A stretch of DNA of 64,000 bases from Pseudoxanthomonas sp. SL93 (GTDB taxonomy: Bacteria; Pseudomonadota; Gammaproteobacteria; Xanthomonadales; Xanthomonadaceae): NCBI RefSeq assembly GCF_026625825.1, contig NZ_CP113065.1, positions 2,232,001-2,296,000 on the forward strand. Direction: 5' to 3'. The position numbers and the translations under genes were made by a program. The notes beneath the pieces are model-generated. The model was not told the DNA's origin. It searched no databases and worked only from the letters and a program-made list of their open reading frames with translations. Numbering within the stretch: the stretch's first letter is position 1; every line of letters begins with the position of its first letter. Positions 43,521 to 52,875 of this stretch are shown piece after piece.

Positions 43521-44339
43521 TCACGGATCGACGAACAGGTCCGGCAGCAGCGGCTGCGAGGCATCGACTGCGTAAGGCGCGAAGTCGGTGACGCCGGCCT
43601 CACGCAGCACGTCTTCGTCGATCAGGAACCGGCCATGGAACCCCACGGCCGGCCGCGACAGCACTGCATGCGCCGCGTCGGCGACGATCTGCGGCGTGCG
43701 GCAGCGCGGGATCTCCACGCCGGGGATCATGTTCAACGCATCGGTGGCGATGATGGTGCGCGGCCACAGCGCATTCACCGCGATGCCCTGCGGTCCGAAC
43801 TCACCGGCCAGCCCCAGCGTGACGAAGCTCATGCCCATCTTCGCCAGCGTGTAGCCGGTATGGGGCGCCCACCATTTGGGATCCAGCGACGGCGGCGGCG
43901 CCAGCGTCAGGATGTGCGGATTGGCGGCCTGCTTCAGGTAGGGCAACGCGGCCTGCGCGCAGAGGAAACTGCCGCGCGCATTGACCTGGTTCATCAGGTC
44001 GAAGCGCTTCATGGGGGTGTCCAGCGCGCCGGCCAGCCAGATCGCACTGGCGTTGTTGACCAGGATGTCGATACCGCCGAAGGCATCCACCGTCGCCGCC
44101 ATCGCGGCACGCACGTCGTCCTCTTCGCGGATGTCGCACTTCAGCGCCAGCCCTCGGCCGCCCGCTTCGTTCACCGCCTGCGCGGCGGTGTGGATGGTGC
44201 CCGGCAGCTTGGGATTGGGCACCGACGACTTGGCGGCGATAGCCACGTTGGCGCCGTCGCGCGCCGCGCGCAGCGCGATGGCTAGGCCGATGCCGCGCGA
44301 GGCGCCGGTGATGAAGAGGGTCTTGCCTGCCAGGTTCAT
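43521..44339 (-). CDS. Short-chain dehydrogenase, HSDL2-like
   Basis: A 272-aa SDR. The Rossmann motif is TGASRGIG at residues 10-17; NNAS and the YTLAK (Tyr-x-x-x-Lys) active-site pair follow. The segment LTLAPPPSLDPKWWAPHTGY before the Tyr is characteristic of the HSDL2 subgroup, where the usual Ser is offset. NADP(H) use is suggested by the basic residue after the first strand. Substrate unknown; HSDL2 relatives act on fatty-acyl or steroid-like compounds. Confidence 0.87.
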   Translation of the reverse strand: MNLAGKTLFITGASRGIGLAIALRAARDGANVAIAAKSSVPNPKLPGTIHTAAQAVNEAGGRGLALKCDIREEDDVRAAMAATVDAFGGIDILVNNASAIWLAGALDTPMKRFDLMNQVNARGSFLCAQAALPYLKQAANPHILTLAPPPSLDPKWWAPHTGYTLAKMGMSFVTLGLAGEFGPQGIAVNALWPRTIIATDALNMIPGVEIPRCRTPQIVADAAHAVLSRPAVGFHGRFLIDEDVLREAGVTDFAPYAVDASQPLLPDLFVDP

Positions 44340-44448
44340 GTCGGCTCCTGCGTTCGTCCAGCGGCCATTGTAGGAGCGCGCCGCGGGAGGCGTGTGGCGC
44401 GATTGCAGGCGGGAAGCCCGCGGCCACGGATGTTTCCGCGATCCTGCG

Positions 44449-45111
44449 TCACGGTTTGGGGCCCTGCCCCTCGTTGTCTTCCCACTTCAACAGCCTGCGG
44501 GTCACGAACCGGTACACCGGCTTGCCGGTGCGGAACCAGGCGTCGCGCACCCACGAGTGGCGCTTCAGCACGCGCCGTTCGACCGGCGTGAGCGATTCCG
44601 GACAATAGGTGCGCTTGTGCTTCAGCAGGTGGCGCAGGTCTTCACGGGCCAGCAGGCGCATCCAGCGCGAGCGGGGATGCCCGCGCACCGCCAGCTGGAA
44701 ATCGATCACCGCGGGGCGGCCATCGGACAGCACCAGCCAGTTGGCTTCCTTGGCCAGGTCGTTGTGGGCGATACCACGGCGATGCACCTGCTGCAGCAAT
44801 CGGCGGGCGGCGCGGAAGTACGCCAGGTCGCCACGCGGCGGCTTCTGGTACATCGCGGCGCCTTCCAGATAGCTGCGGTCCAGCCGCACGCCATCCCACC
44901 CCAGCAGCTGCGGGGTGGCCTCCAGGCCATCCAGCTGGCCGATGGCACGGGCCTCGCGGCGCGCGAGGCGCCACGCCGGGAAGCGCAACCACCATGGCGA
45001 TGCGGACAGATCGCGCCGCACGAACACCCCGCGCGCATCGCGCATCAGGGCGATGCGACCGAAGCTGTCGGCCTTCAATGCGGCGATCTCGATGGGGGTC
45101 TGTGTGTCCAC
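44449..45111 (-). CDS. Small RIO-like protein kinase
   Basis: A 220-aa kinase-fold protein. The catalytic loop is RGIAHNDLAKEANWLV (HND...N) and the metal-binding motif is VIDFQLA, where DFQ replaces DFG, as in some RIO and Kdo-kinase-like enzymes. A Lys/Glu pair for ATP contact is not obvious in the N-terminal lobe. Membrane lipid or sugar phosphorylation, or protein phosphorylation, are all possible. The gene stands alone between an SDR gene and the divergent DedA-PAP2 gene. Confidence 0.75.
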   Translation of the reverse strand: MDTQTPIEIAALKADSFGRIALMRDARGVFVRRDLSASPWWLRFPAWRLARREARAIGQLDGLEATPQLLGWDGVRLDRSYLEGAAMYQKPPRGDLAYFRAARRLLQQVHRRGIAHNDLAKEANWLVLSDGRPAVIDFQLAVRGHPRSRWMRLLAREDLRHLLKHKRTYCPESLTPVERRVLKRHSWVRDAWFRTGKPVYRFVTRRLLKWEDNEGQGPKP

Positions 45112-45163
45112 CCCGCCATTCTACTTGGCCGAAAGTGGCAGGCGCCGGTCATCTGCCGCCGCC

Positions 45164-45169
45164 TATAAT
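45164..45169 (+). promoter_or_regulatory. TATAAT box giving a leaderless transcript
   Basis: A perfect TATAAT lies at 45164-45169, so transcription would begin at about 45176, the first base of the DedA-PAP2 ATG. No ribosome site is possible, so a leaderless message is predicted. The -35 region is poor. Confidence 0.6.
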
Positions 45170-45175
45170 CCGTGG

Positions 45176-47182
45176 ATGAGTCCTTCCTGGTTCGACACCC
45201 TGCTGGCCTGGATCAGCGCGCATCCCGTGGCCGCGGGCCTGGTGATCTTCGCCATCGCCTTCTGCGATGCGGTCATCCTGCTGGGTGCGGTGGTGCCGGC
45301 GCTGCCGTTGATGTTCGCGGTGGGCGTGCTGGTGGGGCTGGGCGAGATATCGGGACCATATGCGGTGATCTGCGCGACGATCGGCGCACTGGTCGGTGAT
45401 GCCACCAGTTACTGGGTGGGCCATCGCTTCGGGCCGCAGCTGCGCAACCACTGGCCATTCCGCAAGTATCCGCAGCTGCTGGACCGCGGCGAACTGCTGT
45501 TCCGCCGCAATGCGCTCAAGAGCATCCTGATCGCGCGCTTCGTGGGCCCCATCCGGCCCTTCGTTCCCGCCGTGGCGGGCATGCTGCGCATGCCCTTGCG
45601 GCGTTATGGCATGGCCAGCGGGCTGGCGTGCGTGGCCTGGGCGCTGTCGTTCCTGCTGCCGGGCTGGGTGCTGGGCCATGCCTACGACGCCGTGGCTGCC
45701 GTGGCCGGACGCCTGGGGCTGGTGCTGGGCCTGCTGCTTGTGGTGCTGGCGCTGGCGTGGGCGGGGGTGCTGTACACCTATCGCTGGTTCGCCGCGCATG
45801 CCGATGCGCTGTTGGCGCGCGCCATCGCGTGGTCGCATGCGCATCCAGTGCTGGGCCGGTATACCGGGGCGGTCTTCGATCCGAACCGGCGCGAATCGGT
45901 GCCGCTGGCGCTGCTGGCGATCCTGCTGCTGGCCATCGTGTGGGTGTGGTTCGCCTTCCTGATGATCGTCATCGGCCATGGCGAGCCGTTGATGATGGAT
46001 CTGGCGGTCTACGAACTGATGCAGGCGCTGCGCAATCCGCTGGCCGACTATCCGCTGGCGGCCATCGCCTCGCTGGGCGACGAACAGGTGCTGGCGCCCG
46101 CCTCGCTGCTGGTGCTGCTGTACCTGTGCTGGCGCAAGCGCTGGATGGCGGCCGCGCACTGGTTGGCCGCACTGGCGTTCGGCCTGGCGCTGACCGCGTG
46201 GCTGGGCGCTTCCGTCGACATCCCCAAGCCCCCGAGCGTCAGCAGCGGCTTCGGGTTTCCGTCCATCGCGGTGACCATGTCCACCATTACGTTCGGGTTC
46301 TTCGCCGTGCTGATCGCCCGCGAGCTGCCCGGGCGCACGCGCGTGTGGCCTTACCTGGTGTCGGGCGTGGTGGTGGCGCTGATCGGCTTCGCCCGCATCT
46401 ACTTGGGCGCGCACTGGCTCAGCGATGTGGTCGGCGGCATGCTGTTCGGGCTGGTCTGGCTGCTGGTGCTGGGCATCGCGTACCGGCGCCGCATGGTGCG
46501 TTCGTTCTGGATGAAGCCGTTGGCGTGGCTGTTCTACAGCGCGTTCGTGGTGGCCGCGCTGTGGCACGCCCCGCGCAACGTGGACACGATGCTGGCGCAG
46601 TTCCAGCCGCCGGTGATCGAACGCACGCTCTCATTGCAGGACTGGTGGCAGAGCGACTGGCAGTCGCTGCCCGCGCGGCGCAACGAGTTCGATGACGAGC
46701 AGCGCTGGCCGCTGGATGTCCAGGTCGCCGGACCGCTGGCACCGCTGCAGGCGAAGCTGGAAGCGGCCGGCTGGCGCGCGCAGACGCAGGCCGGCTGGGA
46801 GGAAGCGCTCAACCTGCTGGACAGCGATCTTCCCGACGCGGAGCAGCCCGTCCTGCCCGCCACGCTGGATACGCGCGCCGAAAGCCTGCTCATGTTGCGC
46901 CCGGGTGACCAACCCGGCGAAGTGCTGGTGCTGCGGCTCTGGCCCGCCGACACGCGCCTGCAACCCGGCAACGTGCCGCTGTGGATCGGCAGCGCGCAGG
47001 TCCTGCAGCAACAGCGCGCGTTCAACCTGATTCGCCTTTGGCGACCGCTTCGCGAGGCACGCACGGCGCTGGATGCCGTGAGCATCGCGACGACATCACT
47101 GGATCACCGGGTCGCCCCGCATCCGCAATCCGGGCTGCCCGTGCTGCGGATCTGCACGACGGACGTTGACGCACCGCGCTGA
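45176..47182 (+). CDS. DedA-PAP2-LssY fusion membrane protein
   Basis: A 668-aa polytopic protein. Residues about 1-200 are a DedA/SNARE-associated domain (CDAVILLGAVVPALPLMF; RFVGPIRPFVPAVAGM), a flippase-type module for undecaprenyl phosphate or lipids. Residues about 250-450 are a PAP2 phosphatase domain with ARIYLGAHWLSDVVGG intact. However, the upstream FPSxHAT-type motif reads FPSIAVTMS, lacking the catalytic His. Residues about 480-660 match the LssY C-terminal domain. Because the phosphatase His is missing, the PAP2 domain may be inactive. It is convergent with the LON-domain gene. Confidence 0.85.
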   Translation: MSPSWFDTLLAWISAHPVAAGLVIFAIAFCDAVILLGAVVPALPLMFAVGVLVGLGEISGPYAVICATIGALVGDATSYWVGHRFGPQLRNHWPFRKYPQLLDRGELLFRRNALKSILIARFVGPIRPFVPAVAGMLRMPLRRYGMASGLACVAWALSFLLPGWVLGHAYDAVAAVAGRLGLVLGLLLVVLALAWAGVLYTYRWFAAHADALLARAIAWSHAHPVLGRYTGAVFDPNRRESVPLALLAILLLAIVWVWFAFLMIVIGHGEPLMMDLAVYELMQALRNPLADYPLAAIASLGDEQVLAPASLLVLLYLCWRKRWMAAAHWLAALAFGLALTAWLGASVDIPKPPSVSSGFGFPSIAVTMSTITFGFFAVLIARELPGRTRVWPYLVSGVVVALIGFARIYLGAHWLSDVVGGMLFGLVWLLVLGIAYRRRMVRSFWMKPLAWLFYSAFVVAALWHAPRNVDTMLAQFQPPVIERTLSLQDWWQSDWQSLPARRNEFDDEQRWPLDVQVAGPLAPLQAKLEAAGWRAQTQAGWEEALNLLDSDLPDAEQPVLPATLDTRAESLLMLRPGDQPGEVLVLRLWPADTRLQPGNVPLWIGSAQVLQQQRAFNLIRLWRPLREARTALDAVSIATTSLDHRVAPHPQSGLPVLRICTTDVDAPR

Positions 47183-47191
47183 AGGCGCCGA

Positions 47192-47770
47192 TCAGTCGAT
47201 CCACTCCAGCAGGCGTTGCAGGCGGGCGTGGACATCATCTTCCTGCAGGACCGAGACGCGCTGCTCGGCCGTGATCGGCAACACCTGGGCAAGTCGCCAC
47301 CCGACCCAGGCCGCATGCTCGAAGATGCGCGGCGGCAGCCCGTTCAGGTCGGTGCCCACCTTCTCCATCATGGTCTGCAGCAGCGTGCCCAGCAGGGCGT
47401 GCTCGGGACGCAGCGCCTCGTCATGGTCGGCGCTGAGCCACGCGACGTCGGCCATCACCAGTCCGTTGTCGCGCACCCGTGTGCGGACCACATGGAACCG
47501 TCGGTGGCCACGCACGCGCAGGGACAGCAGTCCGTCCTCGCCCATGTCGAAGTTCTCGATCAGCGCCTCGACACCGTACGCTGCGGGGGTGGCCGGGGCG
47601 CCGGATTCCCCGCCTTCGAGGATCAGGCAGACGCCGAAGCCCATGCCGGAACGCCCGCACTCCCGCACCAGGTCCAGATAGCGCCGTTCGAAGATGCGCA
47701 GGTCCATGGCGGCCCCAGGCAGCAGCACCTTGTGCAGCGGGAAGAGGGGGAGGCTCTGCGTCGTGTTCAT
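47192..47770 (-). CDS. LON substrate-binding domain protein
   Basis: A 192-aa protein consisting of only the N-terminal domain of Lon, without AAA or protease parts. The opening SLPLFPLHKVLLPGAAMDLR and the FERRYLDLVRE helix are the family signature, followed by GFGVCLILEGGESG. Such stand-alone proteins are widespread but lack a proven function; they may bind degron-like peptides. ATG 47770 begins the conserved fold. Confidence 0.9.
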   Translation of the reverse strand: MNTTQSLPLFPLHKVLLPGAAMDLRIFERRYLDLVRECGRSGMGFGVCLILEGGESGAPATPAAYGVEALIENFDMGEDGLLSLRVRGHRRFHVVRTRVRDNGLVMADVAWLSADHDEALRPEHALLGTLLQTMMEKVGTDLNGLPPRIFEHAAWVGWRLAQVLPITAEQRVSVLQEDDVHARLQRLLEWID

Positions 47771-47825
47771 GGCGGCATTTTACGTCGGGCCACCGGCCGC
47801 GAAAATGTAGCGCCCTGCAACGAAG

Positions 47826-47847
47826 ACGGTCGCCCGCAGGCGACCGT
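47826..47847. terminator. Hairpin after the subtilase gene
   Basis: ACGGTCGCC (47826-47834) pairs perfectly with GGCGACCGT (47839-47847) around a 4-nt loop. There is no T tract, so it may be a weak terminator or stabiliser at the end of the subtilase message, or act for the LON gene region. Confidence 0.5.
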
Positions 47848-47869
47848 CCGAAGCAGGCGCTGCGAAGGA

Positions 47870-49255
47870 TTACTGACTCACGGCGCGGCGTGCATTGACC
47901 CGACCGGCGCCGAAAGTTTCGTCCTTGCCGGGCTTGCCCAGGTCATCCGAAGACGCGCGCAGGATGCGCTCGACCGCCTCGGGCGACAGCTCGCCGCCAT
48001 GCTTGCCGACGATCAGCGCCGCCACGCCCGACACATGCGGGGCGGCCATGCTGGTGCCCGCCGACCAGCCATAGCCACCCGGTGACGTGGTGGTGCTCAT
48101 CACCATGTCGAAGACCCAGCACGGCCGCGTGATGCCCTTCAGTGTGCAGTTCTCCTCGCCCGGGTAATCGAAGTTGCCGCCGGGCGCAGCGAAGTGGATC
48201 GCGGACTGGCCATAGTTGCTGTAGCTGGGGCGCACATCGAAGTCGGCGTTGAGCGGATTCTTCAGCCACGCCACAGGGCCCAGTGCGCTGACCGTGATCA
48301 CGCCCGGGAGCTGGCCAGGGAAAGACCGCAGGTTGACCGCCGAACACGTGCCGTCGGTGTCGCAGACACGTCCACTGTCATGGTCGAGATCGCGGCCATC
48401 GTTGCCGGCAGATGCGACGACCGTGGCGTTCTGGCGGTTGGCGTAACGTACGGCGCGCGCGGTGGCATTGACGAGTTCGGCCACTTCCTTGCCGCCGACA
48501 TCCAGGCCGCCATTCACGCCCAGACTCATGTTGATCACATCGGCACCGGCGTCGGCGGCATGCACGATCCCCTGCAGGATGGCGGCGAAGCTGCCGCTGC
48601 CCGTCTGCGGATCCAGCACTTTCACCGCAATCAGTTCGGCCTCCGGTGCGACGCCGATGGTGCCGATGCCATTGTCCGCGGCGCCGATGGTGCCCATCAC
48701 ATGCGTGCCATGCGTACTGCCCGCCGTGTTGCAGTACGTCTGCCCGGCCACGAAGGACGCCGACTTGGCCACGTTGAGGTTCGGGATGATGTCCACGTGC
48801 GCGCAGTACACGCCGGAATCCAGCACCGCCACGGTCGCACCCCGGCCGCGATAGCCTGCATTCCAGGCGCCTGCCGCATCGATGGCGGCATGTCCCCATT
48901 GCAGGTCGAAGAAGCGGTCGTCGTCGTTGGATACCGGCGGATTGACATAGAGCGGCGACACATCCTGCGGCGAGACCGGCAGGTCGAACTGGATCACTGC
49001 ATCGGGCACCGCGGACCGCACGGCGGGAATCCTGGCGGCGCTCGCCACGAAGCCTGCACTGTGCGATTCCACGATGGCCACGCCGATCTGCGGCAGGCGC
49101 GCGACGATGCGGCCGCCGGCAGCCTCGACCTTGTGGGCAAGCTGCGTATCGAAACTGTTGGCATGGGCGGTGACGATGTAGGTGGCGGCCTGGGCCCCAC
49201 TGCTGAATGCAACGAAGCCGAGGGCGATGCCGATCGCCCGGGTGAGTATCTGCAT
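47870..49255 (-). CDS. Secreted S8 subtilisin-like serine peptidase
   Basis: A 461-aa secreted peptidase. The signal peptide is residues 1-23 (ends GAQA). An inhibitor_I9-like propeptide spans about 24-110 (AHKVEAAGGRIVARLPQIGV). The catalytic domain has Asp in AVLDSGVYCAH, His in STHGTHVMGTIG, and Ser in GTSMAAPHVSG, an intact triad, with the oxyanion Asn in VASAGNDGRD. Extra cysteines suggest disulphides. AGGAG lies 7 nt before ATG 49255. It is an extracellular protease of the type used for nutrient scavenging. Confidence 0.94.
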   Translation of the reverse strand: MQILTRAIGIALGFVAFSSGAQAATYIVTAHANSFDTQLAHKVEAAGGRIVARLPQIGVAIVESHSAGFVASAARIPAVRSAVPDAVIQFDLPVSPQDVSPLYVNPPVSNDDDRFFDLQWGHAAIDAAGAWNAGYRGRGATVAVLDSGVYCAHVDIIPNLNVAKSASFVAGQTYCNTAGSTHGTHVMGTIGAADNGIGTIGVAPEAELIAVKVLDPQTGSGSFAAILQGIVHAADAGADVINMSLGVNGGLDVGGKEVAELVNATARAVRYANRQNATVVASAGNDGRDLDHDSGRVCDTDGTCSAVNLRSFPGQLPGVITVSALGPVAWLKNPLNADFDVRPSYSNYGQSAIHFAAPGGNFDYPGEENCTLKGITRPCWVFDMVMSTTTSPGGYGWSAGTSMAAPHVSGVAALIVGKHGGELSPEAVERILRASSDDLGKPGKDETFGAGRVNARRAVSQ

Positions 49256-49562
49256 GGAATTCTCCTGGATTGCGGGTGATGCACGGCCTCGACCGTGCGT
49301 GCACGGAATCTAGCCTTCCGGAGAAAGCGCGCCCGCTACGTCAATCGCGCCGGGGACAGGCCAACTCACCGTCACGCCGCCATGATCGAAACTCGCCACG
49401 CATCCCGCGCGCGCAGAGACCCACGAAATACGGGCTGTTGCAGCCAAGGCAAGCCGATGCGGATCGCATCGGCAGCGTTCCCCACGCCACGGAGGTGCGT
49501 TCGCATGTCTTCGCTACTGTGACTAGTTCAACCAATAAATGCGTGAACAAGCGGTCACGGCA
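49256..49562. other. Intergenic region with a 9-bp palindrome, no gene seen
   Basis: No gene is supported here. GCCGATGCG (49453-49461) and CGCATCGGC (49465-49473) form a perfect hairpin about 100 nt after the mpl stop on the minus strand. It lacks a T tract. Short open frames on both strands have no ribosome sites or family signals. Confidence 0.5.
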
Positions 49563-50930
49563 TCAGGGTGCGGATGCGTCCAACGCCGCCAGGAACCGCC
49601 GCGGCGCGCCATCGAAACCGCCGTTGGACATGAACACCACGTGGTCGCCCGGCTGCACGATGTCTTTCAGTGCGACGATCAATGCATCGGCGTCGGGGAC
49701 GGTGCGGGCATCGCCTCGGATCGCCGCGACCACCTTGCCCGCATCCCATGCCAGTTCCGGGCGATGCAGGAACACGACCGCATCGGCGATGTCCAGCGAC
49801 GGTGCCAGTGCATCGGCGTGCGCACCCAGGCGCATCGAGTTGCTGCGCGGCTCCATCGCCACCACGATGCGCGCGGCACCCACTTTCGCGCGCAGCCCTT
49901 CCAGCGTGGTGTGGATGGCGGTGGGGTGGTGGGCGAAGTCGTCGTAGACGGTGGTACCCGCATGCTGGCCGATCACTTCCAACCGGCGCTTCACGCTGCG
50001 GAAGTCCGCCAGCGCGGGAATGACCGACGCAATGTCCACGCCCATCGCATGGCACGCCGCCAAGGCGGCCAGGCCGTTGAGCACGTTGTGCCGGCCGAGC
50101 ATGGGCCAATGCACCTCGCCGATATCGGCACCGTTGTGGCGAACGACGAACGCGCTGCCATCCTCGCGGACCAGGCGCGCACTCCACTCCAGCGATACGT
50201 CGAAACCGAAGCGCTCCACCGGCGTCCAGCAGCCCATCGCCAGCACCTCGGCCAGGCGTGCGTCCTCGCCATTGACGATCAGGCGACCGCGCTGCGGCAC
50301 GGTGCGCACCAGGTGGTGGAACTGCCGCTGGATGGCGGCCACGTCCGGGAAGATGTCGGCGTGGTCGTATTCCAGGTTGTTGAGGATGGCGACCAGCGGG
50401 CGGTAGTGGACGAACTTGCTGCGCTTGTCGAAGAAGGCGGTGTCGTACTCGTCGGCCTCGACGACGAACGCGCGCCCCTTGCCGATCCGCGCGGACACTC
50501 CGAAATCCTCGGCCACGCCGCCGATCAGGAACCCCGGCGAACGGCCCGCCGCTTCCAGCAGGTAGGTCAGGATGGTCGTGGTGGTGGTCTTGCCGTGCGT
50601 CCCCGCCACCGCCAGCGTGTCACGGCCGGGCAGCACGCGCTCTGACAACCACTGGGCACCGGAGGTGTACTGGCGACCGTCGTCCAACACCGCTTCGACA
50701 GCGGCATTGCCGCGGGAAAGCGCATTGCCCACCACGATCTCGTCGCAATCCGGCGAGATGTTCTGCGGCTGGTAGCCCTGTGCGAGGGCGATGCCCAGCG
50801 TTTCCAGCTGGGTGGACATGGGCGGGTAGATGGCCTGGTCGCTGCCTTCGACGGTGTGGCCGAGTTCGCGGGCCAGGGCGGCCACGCCGCCCATGAACGT
50901 GCCGGCAATGCCCAGGATATGGATCTTCAA
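49563..50930 (-). CDS. mpl: UDP-MurNAc tripeptide ligase Mpl
   Basis: Mpl reattaches murein tripeptide (L-Ala-D-Glu-meso-DAP) to UDP-MurNAc during peptidoglycan recycling. The 455-aa Mur ligase has the N-terminal KIHILGIAGTFMGGVAALA, the ATP-binding AGTHGKTTTTTI, the NLEYDHADIFPD block, and RLEVIGQHAGTTVYDDFAHH, which distinguish Mpl from MurC. ATG 50930 starts the conserved fold. It is not in an operon with the flanking subtilase and GH5 genes. Confidence 0.95.
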   Translation of the reverse strand: MKIHILGIAGTFMGGVAALARELGHTVEGSDQAIYPPMSTQLETLGIALAQGYQPQNISPDCDEIVVGNALSRGNAAVEAVLDDGRQYTSGAQWLSERVLPGRDTLAVAGTHGKTTTTTILTYLLEAAGRSPGFLIGGVAEDFGVSARIGKGRAFVVEADEYDTAFFDKRSKFVHYRPLVAILNNLEYDHADIFPDVAAIQRQFHHLVRTVPQRGRLIVNGEDARLAEVLAMGCWTPVERFGFDVSLEWSARLVREDGSAFVVRHNGADIGEVHWPMLGRHNVLNGLAALAACHAMGVDIASVIPALADFRSVKRRLEVIGQHAGTTVYDDFAHHPTAIHTTLEGLRAKVGAARIVVAMEPRSNSMRLGAHADALAPSLDIADAVVFLHRPELAWDAGKVVAAIRGDARTVPDADALIVALKDIVQPGDHVVFMSNGGFDGAPRRFLAALDASAP

Positions 50931-51000
50931 GACTTCGTTTCCATGGTGACTGCGCAGACTTTAGCCGAGCGCGCCGCGTTCGGCACGCGTGCGGCGCGAT

Positions 51001-52707
51001 TCAACGTGAAAAGCGCAGCGTTTCCAGGTCGATGCCGTCGGATTCGGCCCGCACCTGCAGTGTCTGCGGGCCGGCACGCAGCTGCAGGTCCACGGTCGCG
51101 CCCGGCTCGATCTCCGCGGCAGGTTGTCCGTCCAGCACCAGCGACAGGCGTCCGGCGCGCCGGGTGGCGGGCAGCAGGCGGTAGCGCCCTGGCTCGGTGA
51201 CGGTGAAGGTGTACTTCAGCCATTCGCCCTTGCGCATGTCCGCGACGAACAGGCTGCCGTCCGCCGACTTGCCCAGGTCGACGCCGTCGTTGCGGTACGT
51301 CATCGCCGGATTCCATACCACGCGCTCGCCGCCATCGGAAATGTGCTGGTTGGCCGGCGTCAGGTCGTGGTAGGCCACGCCGTTGCGGCCCATGTCGAAA
51401 TCCACCGCCGCGATCTGCCCACCCTGCGCGCCGATCACGTGCGGCCTGAACGGCAACGGGGCGTCCGCATGCGGTGCGCGGAACAGCGCATCGACCACAT
51501 CCGGGTGCTGCACGTTGTTCTCGTAGCGCACGTCATGCGAGGCGAAGCGCATCAACGCAGCTTCGGCATCCTCCCGCGAAGGCCTCGGGCCTTCCCCCTT
51601 CCAGTACGCCAGCACCCGGCGGTAGCCGTCGTTGGGCACGACCTGCAACGGGTTGTTGTAGCGGATCTTCTTCAATGGCCACCACGCCCAGCCGATGCCC
51701 TCGCCTTCGACCAGCGCGACGGTACGGGCGAACCAGTCATTGGAATTCTCGCCCGTCTCGCCCAGCCACAGCGGCATGCGGTGCTTGTCGCGCAACGCCA
51801 ACAACTCGGCGATGCTGTCGCGGGTGGTGACGTTCCAGTACTTGTGGAAGCTGATCACCAGGTTGTCGTCCCACGGACCGTCTTCCAGCACGCCACGGTA
51901 GTTGTTGCCCCAGCAGTTGCCCTCGATGACGATGATGTGGCGGGTGTCCACCTCGCGGATCGCGCGCGTGGTGCGCACCAGCAGGTCCTTCAGCGGCGCG
52001 TTGCCGTTCTCCTTGCAGCCATTGGTGTCGCTCTTGTCGGCGAAGCCCCAGTTCGGCTCGTTGATGATGTCGTACGCCGCGATGTACGGCTCGTCCCGGT
52101 AGCGCTGCGCCAGCTTCGTCCACAGCGCCACCATCTTGTCCTGGTGGCGCGAGTCGTCCCACAGCGAGGGCTGCGTGGGATCGCGGTCGGCGATGTTGTT
52201 GTCGTTGCCCTGCCCGCCCGGCGCGGCGTGCAGGTCGAGGATCAGGTATAGGTCGTTGGCCTTGGCCCAAGCCAGCAGTTCATCGGTGCGGCGGAAGCCT
52301 TCCTCCACCCAGGTCTGGCCACCGGCGACCGGCTCCTGTTCCACCGGCAGCGTGTACAGCGCGTAGTGCATCGGCAGGCGCACCGAATTGAAGCCCCAGC
52401 GCGCCATCGCGTCGATGTCGGCCCGTGTCGTGTGGTTGTCGCGCCAGGCCTGGTAGAACGCCTCCGCCTTTTCCGGCCCGATCAGGTCGGCGATGCGTGC
52501 GTGGATGCTGCGCTGCGTACCCACGCCGTCGATGTCCAGCATGTAGCCTTCCTGCAGCATCCAGCCGCCCAGGCCCATGCCGCGCAGGATCACCGGCTTG
52601 CCGGCTTCATCGACGATCCGGGTGCCCTGCGTACGCAGGAAGTCCTTGGCCTGCGCATACGGCATGACGGCCAAGCCGGCGAGCAGCAGCAGGGCGGTTC
52701 TCTTCAT
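51001..52707 (-). CDS. Secreted glycoside hydrolase family 5 enzyme
   Basis: A 568-aa GH5 enzyme with a signal peptide (1-20, ends YAQA). The TIM barrel carries NSVRLPMHYALY, LDLHAAPGGQGNDNN, YDIINEPNWGF with the acid/base Glu, and PLWLGETGENSNDW with the nucleophile Glu. After about residue 410 the chain continues into a beta-sandwich (RKGEWLKYTFTVTEPGRYRL; SLVLDGQPAAEI) resembling a CBM6-like carbohydrate-binding module. Subfamily and substrate (beta-glucan, mannan or cellulose) cannot be set by eye. Confidence 0.92.
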   Translation of the reverse strand: MKRTALLLLAGLAVMPYAQAKDFLRTQGTRIVDEAGKPVILRGMGLGGWMLQEGYMLDIDGVGTQRSIHARIADLIGPEKAEAFYQAWRDNHTTRADIDAMARWGFNSVRLPMHYALYTLPVEQEPVAGGQTWVEEGFRRTDELLAWAKANDLYLILDLHAAPGGQGNDNNIADRDPTQPSLWDDSRHQDKMVALWTKLAQRYRDEPYIAAYDIINEPNWGFADKSDTNGCKENGNAPLKDLLVRTTRAIREVDTRHIIVIEGNCWGNNYRGVLEDGPWDDNLVISFHKYWNVTTRDSIAELLALRDKHRMPLWLGETGENSNDWFARTVALVEGEGIGWAWWPLKKIRYNNPLQVVPNDGYRRVLAYWKGEGPRPSREDAEAALMRFASHDVRYENNVQHPDVVDALFRAPHADAPLPFRPHVIGAQGGQIAAVDFDMGRNGVAYHDLTPANQHISDGGERVVWNPAMTYRNDGVDLGKSADGSLFVADMRKGEWLKYTFTVTEPGRYRLLPATRRAGRLSLVLDGQPAAEIEPGATVDLQLRAGPQTLQVRAESDGIDLETLRFSR

Positions 52708-52823
52708 GGGGCGACGTTCCGGTGGTGGAGACCGAGCCGGACCATATCAGCCGTGCCCGCCGTGCGCGAAGCACGGCATCACACGTCGCGCGCCGTCACC
52801 GCGGGGTGGTAGGGGACACCACG

Positions 52824-52849
52824 AAAAAGCCCCGCCTGGGCGGGGCTTT
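52824..52849 (-). terminator. Terminator after adk
   Basis: AAAGCCCCGC (52826-52835) pairs perfectly with GCGGGGCTTT (52840-52849) around a 4-nt loop. On the minus strand the stem is followed by a T tract of five, a good intrinsic terminator for adk. Confidence 0.85.
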
Positions 52850-52875
52850 CCGGAAACATCGGGGCGCGGCGAGCG

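Noticed and set aside
49295..49550. Small open frames between the subtilase and mpl genes
   Set aside because: No ribosome site, no recognisable domain, and compositional bias only.
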